55,807 nt of DNA, taken from IMG/VR virus record IMGVR_UViG_3300008012_000033, positions 1 through 55,807 of that record. One strand, 5' to 3'. Each line of letters begins with the position of its first letter. Position 1 is the first letter of the stretch. A program made the position numbers and the translations under genes. The notes beneath the pieces were generated by a model. The model was not told where the DNA came from, did not search any database, and saw nothing but the letters and a program-made list of their open reading frames with translations. The DNA comes from a virus. Shown in pieces: positions 30,966 through 39,904 of the stretch.

Positions 30966-32413
30966 GCGACTTGACACTTTCTGTATCGAGCAGCACCAAT
31001 GTGCTGACGAGTGCTGTTGGAGCTGATGAAATCAACCTGACTCTTAGTGAGTCTACCAATGTAGTCACGAAGGTTGTCAGCCCTGAAAACACTTTGTCCA
31101 TAGATCTTGTTGGATCTGTTACTCCTACGAGCCTAGCAGAACTGACTGATGTAAAGGTCTCAGATATTACAGATGGTCAAACATTAGTGTTCGACACTTC
31201 GTCAGGAGCATTTACCCCTTCAACTCCGTCATCAAGTCGCAGCGACTCCTCTGTTCAGTCTGTTGTGGGCGCCATGTTTACTTCAAACACGGACACTCGT
31301 ATTGCCTCTACATACGATAGCAGCACTCAAAAGATCAACCTTGTAGTGACCGATATGACGGCTGATACTCAGCTAAGTACGGAGCAGGTTCAAGATATCG
31401 TAGGCGATATGTTCAGTGGCAACACAGAGACAAGAATATCAGCGACTTACCAAGACGGTGACGGAAACATTGACTTGGTTGTTGATGCTATTCCTGTAGA
31501 CCTTACATCTGACGGGGCTGGTACAATTCATGCAAACAACGTCCCTACCCTTAACCAGAGCACAACTGGTAATGCTGCAACAGTAACAACCAATGCAAAC
31601 TTAACAGGCCATATTACATCTACTGGCAATGCTACTGTTTTAGGTTCTTTTAGTGTAGCTCAACTTAGTGCAGCTCTTTCAGACGCCAGTATATCAGGAA
31701 ACAATACAGGCGATCAAACAACCGTTTCGGGCTCTTCAGGTTCATGCACAGGAAATGCTGCAACAGCTACAGCCCTTGCTACAGCTAGAGCTATTAACGG
31801 TGTAAACTTTGACGGTACTGCTCCCATCACTGTAACTGCGGCTGGATCTACTTTGTCTGACACCGTTACTGTGGCCAAGGGGGGTACTGGGGCTACTAGT
31901 TTGACTTCTGATTCTGTTCTTACGGGTGCAGGGACAAGTGCTGTTGTAGCTGAAGCTAACCTTACGTTTGACGGCAGCATACTGACTGTGACTGGTCAAA
32001 GAAAGATCCCAACTCCAAGCAGCACTGATCAATATTACGGAGATGTAGTGGCTTTTGGTAGCGGACCCGCTGGTACTGATGGGGACATAGAGCAGGGTAA
32101 GCTGTACTATTTAGACTCTTCTCAGCAGTGGGAGGAAACTAATGCAAATGCAGCAGCCTCAGCTACAGGTATGATTGCCATCGCAGTGGTTGATGATGAA
32201 CCCAGATTTCTTGTAAAGGGATTGGCAAGACACGGAAGCTTTGCTGGTTTCACAACTGGAGATGTTTTGTATGTGTCAGGAACACCAGGAGAGATAACAA
32301 AGACAGCACCCACTGGAAGTACTGACATCGTTAGAATTGTAGGTTACTGTACAAATGGTACTCAGAGGGAGATATACTTTGATCCGTCAAAAGACTGGGT
32401 TGAGCTGTCATGA
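30962..32413 (+). CDS. Tail fibre protein (483 residues)
   Basis: Fibre motifs are visible. Repeated VQxxVGxMFxxNTxTRIxxTY units stand near residues 98-170. They are followed by a Thr/Ala/Asn-rich shaft with GNAATAT and INGVNFDGTAPITV, the classic AKGGTGATSL block, and a C-terminal strand-rich domain (FLVKGLARHGSFAGFTTGDVLYVSG) that may bind a receptor or be a knob. It should form a trimeric fibre. The stop overlaps the adhesin gene by ATGA. Confidence 0.82.
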   Translation: MSDLTLSVSSSTNVLTSAVGADEINLTLSESTNVVTKVVSPENTLSIDLVGSVTPTSLAELTDVKVSDITDGQTLVFDTSSGAFTPSTPSSSRSDSSVQSVVGAMFTSNTDTRIASTYDSSTQKINLVVTDMTADTQLSTEQVQDIVGDMFSGNTETRISATYQDGDGNIDLVVDAIPVDLTSDGAGTIHANNVPTLNQSTTGNAATVTTNANLTGHITSTGNATVLGSFSVAQLSAALSDASISGNNTGDQTTVSGSSGSCTGNAATATALATARAINGVNFDGTAPITVTAAGSTLSDTVTVAKGGTGATSLTSDSVLTGAGTSAVVAEANLTFDGSILTVTGQRKIPTPSSTDQYYGDVVAFGSGPAGTDGDIEQGKLYYLDSSQQWEETNANAAASATGMIAIAVVDDEPRFLVKGLARHGSFAGFTTGDVLYVSGTPGEITKTAPTGSTDIVRIVGYCTNGTQREIYFDPSKDWVELS

Positions 32414-33366
32414 GCATAAGTAAGCTTTCAGGAGTTTCTTACAACTCTATCAATAAGATTTCTGGGGTGGCAAAGTCTGGCTTGGCTAAGGTGAAAGGAG
32501 TCACTGTGCCTTCTTCATTCGCAAACACCAAGTCACTCTTTACTGATGGTGTCAATGATTTTTTTGATATAAGTTTAAGCTCAGACATTATACCTCGTGC
32601 TCAGGGGTCTGTGTCTTGTTGGGTCAACATTGATTCATCCAATACATCTTCAAAAGCTTTTTGGACAATTTTTGATTCGAGTGAACTGGCTAAGGGTAGA
32701 ATGGATTTGCTTTATTTCAACACCAGTGGGTCAAATGTTTTTGGTCTTGTGGGGCTTTACAGAGAAAACTCAATGAGTGGGAGTTTTGGCACTAGACAAT
32801 GCGCTGCAAAAACAGCGGCTTCTCATCACGGGGCTCCTTTCAATAGAATCGCAAGTGACTATGGATCATTTGGCTCAGCTTCAGACAGCATATATAATGC
32901 CAACGATATGAAAGGAAATTGGCATCACGTTGTGTACACTTGGGATACATCAGACACCTATGCGTACAGTGGCACAACACACACTGGTGTCATGAAATTG
33001 TACTTTGATGGGACGTTGGTTAATTTTGGTCAAAGCGAAGTAGCCAGCCATAATGGTACAGGTACTGCTGCGGGTCTTACTGTTGTTGCGTCAGACGTAG
33101 TTTTTGACACTATAAGAATTGGTGCAAATAGAAGTGGAGGCCAAGCAATGGACTTGTTGACAGACGAATGGGCTTTGTTTGACAAAGTTCTGAGCGCCAG
33201 CGAAGTAACAAACATTTACAATTCTGGCGCACCTGGTGATCTTTCAGGAGAGTCTGATCTGATTGGATGGTGGAGATTTGAAGACAACACAAACGACTCT
33301 TCGTCAAACTCCAACTCTGGCACTCTTACAAACGGGGCCACCTATAACGCCAGTGTTCCATCATGA
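32410..33366 (+). CDS. LamG/concanavalin-like adhesin (318 residues)
   Basis: After a short N-terminal connector (KLSGVSYNSINKISGVAKSGL) comes a laminin-G/concanavalin-type domain, about residues 40-300. Its marks are GSVSCWVNIDSS, NWHHVVYTWD, MKLYFDGTLV, IRIGANRSGG and DEWALFDKVLSASEV. These domains bind sugars or glycoproteins, so it probably touches the host surface. It lies in the tail fibre cluster and is coupled to its neighbours by ATGA. Confidence 0.83.
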   Translation: MSISKLSGVSYNSINKISGVAKSGLAKVKGVTVPSSFANTKSLFTDGVNDFFDISLSSDIIPRAQGSVSCWVNIDSSNTSSKAFWTIFDSSELAKGRMDLLYFNTSGSNVFGLVGLYRENSMSGSFGTRQCAAKTAASHHGAPFNRIASDYGSFGSASDSIYNANDMKGNWHHVVYTWDTSDTYAYSGTTHTGVMKLYFDGTLVNFGQSEVASHNGTGTAAGLTVVASDVVFDTIRIGANRSGGQAMDLLTDEWALFDKVLSASEVTNIYNSGAPGDLSGESDLIGWWRFEDNTNDSSSNSNSGTLTNGATYNASVPS

Positions 33367-33596
33367 GTATGTATTGCATTGTTGATTCTTCTGAAGTTAG
33401 TTCTCTTGATTTCTCACAACTTCAAGACGACAGTATCGACGTGCTTCGATACAATTTAACCCGCACACAAGTCGTAGTGGAGTACAGCGGCTCCCAGCCT
33501 TCATTTCTTTCTGGCAAAACAGAATACACTCACTCTGAAATTTCAGCCATCATAAACGACTATGATCAGGGCTGGAATGAGCAAGATCCAGAATGA
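33363..33596 (+). CDS. Small unknown tail-cluster protein (77 residues)
   Basis: MSMYCIVDSSEVSSLDFSQL and a YNLTRTQVVVEYSG strand pair end in an acidic YDQGWNEQDPE. It could be a fibre chaperone or minor tail protein, judged only by its ATGA coupling to the adhesin. No family was recognised. Confidence 0.6.
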   Translation: MSMYCIVDSSEVSSLDFSQLQDDSIDVLRYNLTRTQVVVEYSGSQPSFLSGKTEYTHSEISAIINDYDQGWNEQDPE

Positions 33597-33597
33597 T

Positions 33598-33605
33598 TAT
33601 ATTTG
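33598..33605 (+). promoter_or_regulatory. Late promoter -7 box TATATTTG next to a start codon
   Basis: The box is followed by TAAT and then ATG at 33610. A start site 5-7 bases after the box would give a leaderless message, or the true start is the second ATG at 33625. Confidence 0.55.
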
Positions 33606-33609
33606 TAAT

Positions 33610-33963
33610 ATGGACAGGTCGTCAATGAGAAAAGCCATCGCATCCAAGCTTAAAAAAGCTGGGGTGCGTAAGGTGAACTCTCCTAAGAAGACGCCTGGTC
33701 ACAAAACCAAAAAGGCTGTCGTGGTCTCCACCATTGGCCCTGGTCAAGAGTCGGGCGAGATCATTCGTTTTGGAGCGCAGTCTATGGGGCATAACTACAG
33801 CCCTGAAGCCCGCCGTGCGTTCAAGTCACGGCATGCCAAGAACATCAAGCGCAAGGGTAGTGCTGCGTACTGGGCGAACAGGTTCTTGTGGTCAGGGAAA
33901 GGCGGGAGCACCAAGCGCCCGCCGAAGAGTCAGAAGAAGGTATTCGGCTTGAAAAGAAGGTAA
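33610..33963 (+). CDS. Basic phage protein (117 residues)
   Basis: The protein is strongly basic. GAQSMGHNYSPEARRAFKSRHAKNI with SAAYWANRFLWSGKGG looks like a short domain seen in phages of aquatic bacteria; I recall it as DUF6321-like but am not sure of the number. The His and basic residues may bind DNA. It starts at 33610, or at 33625 if the box upstream sets a longer leader. Function is unknown. Confidence 0.65.
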   Translation: MDRSSMRKAIASKLKKAGVRKVNSPKKTPGHKTKKAVVVSTIGPGQESGEIIRFGAQSMGHNYSPEARRAFKSRHAKNIKRKGSAAYWANRFLWSGKGGSTKRPPKSQKKVFGLKRR

Positions 33964-33975
33964 GGTTGATATTCT

Positions 33976-33983
33976 TATATTTG
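33976..33983 (+). promoter_or_regulatory. Late promoter -7 box TATATTTG
   Basis: The exact box lies 24 bases before the ATG at 34008, in a 44-base gap, preceded by TTC as at the 42567 copy. It would drive the paralogue array and capsid genes. Confidence 0.65.
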
Positions 33984-34007
33984 TGGTAAAGTACAAACAC
34001 CACAACT

Positions 34008-34376
34008 ATGGCAACCCTCACCCCTACGTTAACTCTTGTGAGCACTGATATCTCATCAGACAGCCTAAATTTTTCTGTGTCTGACACGTTGACTATTGCA
34101 GCCGCAGGCCCGAATCAAGGTTTGACACGACAGACCATTACCACGTCTGACGACCAGGAACTTGTGGATGAAGCTGTTAGCGGTATCAGATATTTCTACG
34201 CCAAAAACATTGACACAACAAACTTCGTTGTGCTTCAAACTACAGCCAGTGTTCAATACGCCAGACTGAGCCCTGGAGAGTTTTGCTTCTTCCCTATCAA
34301 CGACGGGGCAGGACTGGAGGCTAGAGCCGATACAGCCAGTTGTGTTTTGGAGTATGCATTTTTCACCAAAGGCTAA
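34008..34376 (+). CDS. Small structural-like protein (122 residues)
   Basis: The product is strand-rich: MATLTPTLTLVSTDISSDSL, then RYFYAKNIDTTNFVVLQ, and LSPGEFCFFPINDGAG near the end. This pattern recurs in small phage head or tail proteins found beside decoration genes. It leads the five-paralogue array. Function is unknown. Confidence 0.65.
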   Translation: MATLTPTLTLVSTDISSDSLNFSVSDTLTIAAAGPNQGLTRQTITTSDDQELVDEAVSGIRYFYAKNIDTTNFVVLQTTASVQYARLSPGEFCFFPINDGAGLEARADTASCVLEYAFFTKG

Positions 34377-34386
34377 AGAGTAGAGC

Positions 34387-35055
34387 GTGCCATTTGAACA
34401 CATCGAAATAACGCCACTCATTGCTACGGGCACGGGGTATCTTGAACAGCACGTCATCTTCGGTATGACGGAGTTTCAGATGCCTGCCAAGGACTGCATG
34501 CTTCTCGGAGGCTTTGTTCTTGATGACTCGGGGACGCTTGATTCTTACGGTCAAGACGGCGAGGCAAATGCTCATAAAATCAACAACATCAACCTGCATT
34601 TTTTTCAAAACCATTCAAGTACGGCAGGGGCGCCTCAAGAATATTTAGCTGCGGGTAGCAATGGTGTTGGAGATAAAGAGGCTATGATTAAAGCCAACAA
34701 TTATCTGGGCAGCGTTCATGTGATGAAACACGATTTTGATGACGCCGCTGCTGGCACCAACCCTCCAGTGTCTCTTGCGGTGCCCAATTATGTAGGTTTT
34801 GATTTTCCACGCATCTTTAAGCTGGTACCGTTTGGAGATAACACAGTAGATACGTCAAGCACTGCCCAAAGATTCAGACAGGGCAATGACAGGATCATGG
34901 GCTTGACCAGTACCGAGCTAGGCAACAAGATGTTTTGTGTTGCAACGATTGATGAGTTGGCAAGCGATTCTGCTACCACCACATCAGACAACGATGACGT
35001 GCCAAACTTTACTGCCCAAGGCCAAATTCGTATACTGTTGTCTTTAGAATATTGA
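34387..35055 (+). CDS. Tandem structural paralogue 1 of 5 (222 residues)
   Basis: It starts at GTG. It shares with the next four genes the opening PF(E/K)xII, MPAKDCMLLGGF, LHFFQN, YLGSVHV, GNKMFCVATID and the end LLSLEY. It is the longest member, with insertions in the middle. The fold is probably beta-rich. Location in the capsid region suggests a decoration or short-fibre protein; this is inferred. Confidence 0.75.
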   Translation: MPFEHIEITPLIATGTGYLEQHVIFGMTEFQMPAKDCMLLGGFVLDDSGTLDSYGQDGEANAHKINNINLHFFQNHSSTAGAPQEYLAAGSNGVGDKEAMIKANNYLGSVHVMKHDFDDAAAGTNPPVSLAVPNYVGFDFPRIFKLVPFGDNTVDTSSTAQRFRQGNDRIMGLTSTELGNKMFCVATIDELASDSATTTSDNDDVPNFTAQGQIRILLSLEY

Positions 35056-35061
35056 TCGACA

Positions 35062-35592
35062 ATGCCTTTCAAAAAAATCATACAAGACATCACGGTTTCT
35101 ACGACGCCGAACTACTCAAACAACGATACGTTGTTCGACATGGTAGAGGTGCAGCTTCCAGCCAAATCATGTGTTGTTCATGGCGGGTTCTTTGTGAGCC
35201 CTAACGACGGGTGGGCGTCCAATGATGAGTGCGCCATTCACTTTTTCCAAAAGAACACGCATGCACCTGGAGCAGCCAACGCAGCGTTTGGTTTGACGGC
35301 GGATCAGATGACAGAAAATGGATATCTCGGAGGACTACAGATATCAAATGACAGTTTTAGTTTTATGGTTGGCTTAGGCGACGTCATTGAGCACTACATC
35401 TTAAATAGCTTGGGTAATACCGAACGCAACGCCAGCAAAAGAAAATATATTGGCAACCTGGTTTTGACAAGCACAAATCCAGGGAACACCATATTTATGG
35501 TGGGCACTTACGATGACAATGGTGCGGATGGTACGGCAAATGCTTTCTCTGCCACAGATCAAAGTTACATTCAATTGTCACTGGAATACTAA
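35062..35592 (+). CDS. Tandem structural paralogue 2 of 5 (176 residues)
   Basis: It carries the full set of family blocks: MPFKKIIQDITVSTT, LPAKSCVVHGGFF, ECAIHFFQKNTHAPGAANAAFGL, YLGGLQIS, GNTIFMVGT and QLSLEY. It is closest to paralogue 3, including the PGAANAAFGLTA stretch, so these two probably duplicated most recently. Confidence 0.78.
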   Translation: MPFKKIIQDITVSTTPNYSNNDTLFDMVEVQLPAKSCVVHGGFFVSPNDGWASNDECAIHFFQKNTHAPGAANAAFGLTADQMTENGYLGGLQISNDSFSFMVGLGDVIEHYILNSLGNTERNASKRKYIGNLVLTSTNPGNTIFMVGTYDDNGADGTANAFSATDQSYIQLSLEY

Positions 35593-35595
35593 GCC

Positions 35596-36126
35596 ATGCC
35601 TTTTAAGAACATCATACAAAAGGTGACCGTGTCTACATCAGGCTATGCCAATCACGACACCTTGTTTGACATGGTAGAGATTCAGTTGCCTGCAAAGGAC
35701 TGTATTTTACACGGTGGATATTTTGTGGGGAATCGACAGAGCACCATAAGCCTTCAAGACGACGAGGCTGCCATTCACTTTTTTCAAAACAACACTCATC
35801 AGCCAGGCGCTGCCAATGCAGCCTTTGGTTTAACGGCGGCTCAGATCAAAGCAAACGGATACATAGGCGGGGTCCAGATTAGCGAAGAGCATATCGCCAT
35901 TAACACAATGGGGATTGACGGAGCTACGGTTCTCCAGGAGCTTTGCAACCTAAGCAACAGTTCACTCTCAAACGCTGAAAGCCCAGCCCTGAGCGATTTT
36001 GTCCTTACAAGCACTAGGATAGGGAACACTGTTTTCATGGTCGGAGCTATTGATGGCATTGATTCAGGCAACACTGGTTTTGATGCGACCGACGACATGA
36101 GAGTTATATTAAGCGTAGAGTATTAA
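35596..36126 (+). CDS. Tandem structural paralogue 3 of 5 (176 residues)
   Basis: It has the same length as paralogue 2 and near-identical blocks (MPFKNIIQKVTVSTS, LPAKDCILHGGYF, AAIHFFQNNTHQPGAANAAFGL, GNTVFMVGAIDG, ILSVEY). The middle, which differs between copies, is the likely variable or exposed face. Confidence 0.78.
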   Translation: MPFKNIIQKVTVSTSGYANHDTLFDMVEIQLPAKDCILHGGYFVGNRQSTISLQDDEAAIHFFQNNTHQPGAANAAFGLTAAQIKANGYIGGVQISEEHIAINTMGIDGATVLQELCNLSNSSLSNAESPALSDFVLTSTRIGNTVFMVGAIDGIDSGNTGFDATDDMRVILSVEY

Positions 36127-36129
36127 CAG

Positions 36130-36696
36130 ATGCCTTTTCACACAATCATAAAAGAAGTGGTCGTTGACACGAACGCCAACTACGTTAACGATGACGTGCT
36201 TTTTGTCGATTCCAGCGGGAATGCCTTGGTGGAGTTGCAGTTGCCTGCCAAGGACTGCATCATTCATGGAGGGAAGGCTATCGTTATGAATCGGGGTAAT
36301 TCTGCCAGTCAGTTAAACTCTGATGAGTGTGCCCTTCATTTTTTTCAAAATACTACGCACGCTCCAGGAGGGTTGAGTCAGGCTTTTGGATTGACAGGCG
36401 TTCAGATGGAGACCAATGGGTATCTGGGGTCGGTTCAATTTGGAAGCAGCAACATTTCGCAAGATAATTATGGGTTCACAGGTGATGTCGTCTACAAGAT
36501 GACTAAGATTGGAAACATAGGTGCCGCCGTGAACAGCACCACTCAGGTAGAAACTCCGTACATGAGCTCTTTGGTGCTGACAAGCAGCAATATTGGAAAT
36601 ACGGTTTTTATGGTGGGTACGATTGACGGGATAAGCGGTAGTCCAGATTTCGCTACTGGTGATGAAATGCGTTTTATTTTTCATGTAGAATACTGA
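36130..36696 (+). CDS. Tandem structural paralogue 4 of 5 (188 residues)
   Basis: Blocks: MPFHTIIKEVVVDTN, LPAKDCIIHGGKA, ECALHFFQNTTHAPGG, YLGSVQFG, GNTVFMVGTIDGISGSPDF and FHVEY. The GISGSPDF ending block is shared with paralogue 5 (GISTSPSF), which ties these two together. Confidence 0.78.
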   Translation: MPFHTIIKEVVVDTNANYVNDDVLFVDSSGNALVELQLPAKDCIIHGGKAIVMNRGNSASQLNSDECALHFFQNTTHAPGGLSQAFGLTGVQMETNGYLGSVQFGSSNISQDNYGFTGDVVYKMTKIGNIGAAVNSTTQVETPYMSSLVLTSSNIGNTVFMVGTIDGISGSPDFATGDEMRFIFHVEY

Positions 36697-36700
36697 GACC

Positions 36701-37261
36701 TTGGCTTTCAAGACGATCATACAACCCGTAGTTGTTTCAACAGGAACGTACAGCGACAACCAGATATTCTTTGAAGCTGTCGAGTTGCAGCTTCCTGCAC
36801 AAAGTGTTCGCTTGGTAAGTGGGTTCTTCCTTGTAGACAGCGCAGACACTGCGGACTTGACCAACGATGAATGTGCAATCCACTTCTTTCAAAAAACGGC
36901 TACCTCCGACAAAACCTATTTTGGTGCGGCAGGGAGTAGCGTGAGTGGCACGGCAAACTTTCCTAATCAAACAGGAAGAAAAGAGATGGGCTGGATGGCG
37001 TCCTTGCAGATCAGCAACAAAGAAGTCGAGGGGGTGAATTCAAATCAGATAGGCTTCCACTCTCCACAAGTGTATCACATCGCACACATTGGGGAGCAGG
37101 CTGTAGACGGGTCAGAGTTTCCCTTGATGGAGGACACCACGGTGACCAGCATCAACCCTGGACACACCGTCTTTATGGTGGGCACGATTGATGGCATTTC
37201 CACATCTCCTTCCTTTCCCGCCGCAGATGATTGCAGATTGATTTTAACATTTGAATACTAA
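36701..37261 (+). CDS. Tandem structural paralogue 5 of 5 (186 residues)
   Basis: It appears to start at TTG (36701), giving the same opening as its siblings (AFKTIIQPVVVSTG); no ATG lies near. LPAQSVRLVSGFF replaces the LPAKDC block, so it lost the shared Cys. ECAIHFFQK, HTVFMVGTIDGISTSPSF and LTFEY are kept. Confidence 0.75.
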   Translation: MAFKTIIQPVVVSTGTYSDNQIFFEAVELQLPAQSVRLVSGFFLVDSADTADLTNDECAIHFFQKTATSDKTYFGAAGSSVSGTANFPNQTGRKEMGWMASLQISNKEVEGVNSNQIGFHSPQVYHIAHIGEQAVDGSEFPLMEDTTVTSINPGHTVFMVGTIDGISTSPSFPAADDCRLILTFEY

Positions 37262-37276
37262 TAAAAATTTACAGAT

Positions 37277-38335
37277 ATGAGTAAAGAAGTAGAAGAAGCA
37301 TTGGGACAGGCGGGGTTCGCCATCAGCGACACCCCTCCCACGCCCGATACCCAGGCCGAACCGCAACAAGAGGTTCAGCCAGAAGTAGAGGCCGCACCAG
37401 TCGAAGCTCAGCCACAAGCTGAGCCAGAGACTGTACAGCAGCCCGTAAATGAGGATACGACGTCCGAAGAGATCGATGTCGATGCTGAAGTGTTGTCCTT
37501 CCTAAGCGAAAGGCTAGGGAGGAGCTTCGACAGCTACGACGACATCTCGGAGGCGCTATCATATACACCCGTAGAAATTGATGAGCGTGTTAGTGCGATC
37601 AACAAGTTCGTTCTCGAAACGGGGCGGTCACCAGAAGACTGGTACAAATATCAATCGCTCGACCCATCCGAAATGGATGACATGTCAGTGATGAGACTCC
37701 AGATGACTGCCGACCACCCAAGCCTTTCATCAGAAGAGGTCAATCTTTTGATTGGAAGGAAGTACAAACTCGATGAGGATGTACACACTGAGGACGAGAT
37801 TCGTTTGTCTAAGCTAGAGCTCAAGATGGATGCGGAAAAGGCGAAGAGACAGATTGGCGATTTAAGAGATTCTTATATGGCCCCTGATGTCTCTCGTGAC
37901 GACGTCGGTTCCCCTATCGACGACGAGTGGATAAACACGATGCAGAGAACGACCAACGAGTTTGGTTATCTGGAGTTCGAACTCCCTGGCACGGACGAAA
38001 CGTTCAAGTTCGGGGTGGATGACGACTACAGGGCTCAGCTAGTAAACAGAAACTCGAACATCGAAAACTATTTCGACGACTACATTGGAGAGGATGGCTC
38101 GTGGGACTTTTTCAAGCTCAACGCTCACAGGGCGTTGATCGACAACGCAGACAGCATCATCTCTTCCATCTACAACCAAGGGTTGAGCGATGGCAAGAGA
38201 GGTGTAGTGCAGACGGCAGCAAATGTTGACGCCTCACGACCAGACGTTGGAACACAGTCAGACTCGAATACACAGTTGTCGGAACAGCTTTTGAAAGCAC
38301 TCGGAGGTGGGGGAGGAATGACGTTTAATGTCTAA
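37277..38335 (+). CDS. Capsid scaffolding protein
   Basis: The 352-residue protein lies directly before the major capsid gene. An acidic, Pro/Gln/Glu-rich N-terminal 70 residues (EPQQEVQPEVEAAPVEAQPQ) is followed by helical stretches (EDEIRLSKLELKMDAEKAKR) and a Gly-rich tip (KALGGGGGMTFNV). This composition and position are typical of scaffolds, which organise the procapsid and leave before packaging. No protease motif is seen. Confidence 0.78.
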   Translation: MSKEVEEALGQAGFAISDTPPTPDTQAEPQQEVQPEVEAAPVEAQPQAEPETVQQPVNEDTTSEEIDVDAEVLSFLSERLGRSFDSYDDISEALSYTPVEIDERVSAINKFVLETGRSPEDWYKYQSLDPSEMDDMSVMRLQMTADHPSLSSEEVNLLIGRKYKLDEDVHTEDEIRLSKLELKMDAEKAKRQIGDLRDSYMAPDVSRDDVGSPIDDEWINTMQRTTNEFGYLEFELPGTDETFKFGVDDDYRAQLVNRNSNIENYFDDYIGEDGSWDFFKLNAHRALIDNADSIISSIYNQGLSDGKRGVVQTAANVDASRPDVGTQSDSNTQLSEQLLKALGGGGGMTFNV

Positions 38336-38354
38336 TTCTTTTATCTAAACAAAA

Positions 38355-39878
38355 ATGGCTATTTCACAAAGTACAGGTACGTTTGGTAGTGCTCCTAAGG
38401 GCATTAGCGACAACCTTTACACCCTTTCAGACCCAACGAAGTACACTTCGTTGTACGACTTCATTAAGGAGGTCAACGCCCCAGACGTTCGTGCCCAGCT
38501 CACTAAAACTTTCGGAGCTCAGGGTATTTCTGGATTTTTGCAAATGACAGGCGCTATCAAGAACAACGGCACCGCTGACAGCGTGCAGTTCTTCGAGGAA
38601 GCACGCTTGCACCAAGTTCAAAGAGCTACTGTTGTAAGCTCTTTGGAGGACGACAACTCCACCACCGACTCCAGTGGTGCTTTGGGTGATATCACTGGTG
38701 GTGTCACTTTCGGCACTGTGGTTGCTGCTGATGCATCAGGGTTTTCTGACGGATCGAGTGTTCAGCTCATCGTTCGTGAAGGTGATATCATTTTGGTTAA
38801 CGGTGTGGATCGTATGATCGTTGTGGGTTCAAATGCAGCAGGTGCAGCAATTACCTCTTCATCTACAACCTTCCACGCTAAGCCTATCGTCGGCGGTACA
38901 GCTACTGTGACCATCACAGTGGCTGATGTTTTGGATATGCCGATCATTGGTAACATGTTCAACCAGGGCACTGACCAGCCCACTCGCTTCATCGAGTCTA
39001 ACGTAGTGAAGAGAACCAACCCTTACGCCATCGTCAAGGAGTCGTATGAGGTGTCTGGTTCACAGGCCACCAACATTGGCTACATCGATGTGGGCGGTGG
39101 TGACTATCGTTACTACGTGAAGGGCGAGATGGACACCCGTCAGCGCTTCATGGACAAGCGTGAAATGATCATGCTCTTGGGCCAAAAGGCTACCAACAGC
39201 GACGCTGATGCTGGATTGCCTAAGGTTAACTCTGGTGGCTTTGATGCAAATGTCGAGGGTACTGAGGGTTACCTCTCAGCATTGGAAGACAGAGGTATCG
39301 TGAGCAGCACCTTGATTGGTCAAGCTGGTTTGTCCGATCTCGATCTCTTGATCAGAGAGCTCGACAAGAACGGTGCACCTGCTGAATACGCTGTGTACTC
39401 TAACACCCAGCAAGACTTGTTGCTCGACGACATGATTGGTGGTGCAGGTGCAGGCGGTAACGTGACTGCTGGTGTGGCTTCAAGCTACGGAGCGTTCAAC
39501 AACGACAGAGACATGGCTTTGAACCTCGGTTTCAAGTCTTACTCTCGTGGTGGATACACTTTCCACAAGAACAGCTTCAAGCTCTTGAACGATCCCACCT
39601 TGCTCGGAAACACTGACGTGGCGAACAGATTGTGCGCTGGTGTCATGATTCCTTTGGCTAACGTGGTGGATCCACGCTCAGGTGAGAGAGCTCCCTCTTT
39701 GGAGATGAACTACAAAGCTGCTGGAGGATACTCTCGTGAGATGGAGCACTGGGTAACTGGCGGTGGCGTCCTTGGTTTCACCAACGACACACAAGACGTT
39801 GCTAAGTTCCACTACCGTTCTGAGTGTTGCCTCGTGACTAGAGCTGCTAACCAGCACGTTCTGATCCAAGGTTCCTAA
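38355..39878 (+). CDS. Major capsid protein
   Basis: The 507-residue protein follows the scaffold. It has an N-terminal arm, an E-loop-like region (RFMDKREMIMLLGQKATNSD), an inserted strand domain near residues 100-195 (VREGDIILVNGVDRMIVVG), and a C-terminal part (MNYKAAGGYSREMEHWVTGGGV, then YRSECCLVTRAANQHVLIQGS) resembling HK97-fold capsid proteins of phages of Bacteroidetes. Codon use looks more uniform than its neighbours, as expected for the most abundant product. The insert could be a surface domain. Confidence 0.82.
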   Translation: MAISQSTGTFGSAPKGISDNLYTLSDPTKYTSLYDFIKEVNAPDVRAQLTKTFGAQGISGFLQMTGAIKNNGTADSVQFFEEARLHQVQRATVVSSLEDDNSTTDSSGALGDITGGVTFGTVVAADASGFSDGSSVQLIVREGDIILVNGVDRMIVVGSNAAGAAITSSSTTFHAKPIVGGTATVTITVADVLDMPIIGNMFNQGTDQPTRFIESNVVKRTNPYAIVKESYEVSGSQATNIGYIDVGGGDYRYYVKGEMDTRQRFMDKREMIMLLGQKATNSDADAGLPKVNSGGFDANVEGTEGYLSALEDRGIVSSTLIGQAGLSDLDLLIRELDKNGAPAEYAVYSNTQQDLLLDDMIGGAGAGGNVTAGVASSYGAFNNDRDMALNLGFKSYSRGGYTFHKNSFKLLNDPTLLGNTDVANRLCAGVMIPLANVVDPRSGERAPSLEMNYKAAGGYSREMEHWVTGGGVLGFTNDTQDVAKFHYRSECCLVTRAANQHVLIQGS

Positions 39879-39904
39879 TCATTAACTGAAAGAATCTAGA
39901 AATC

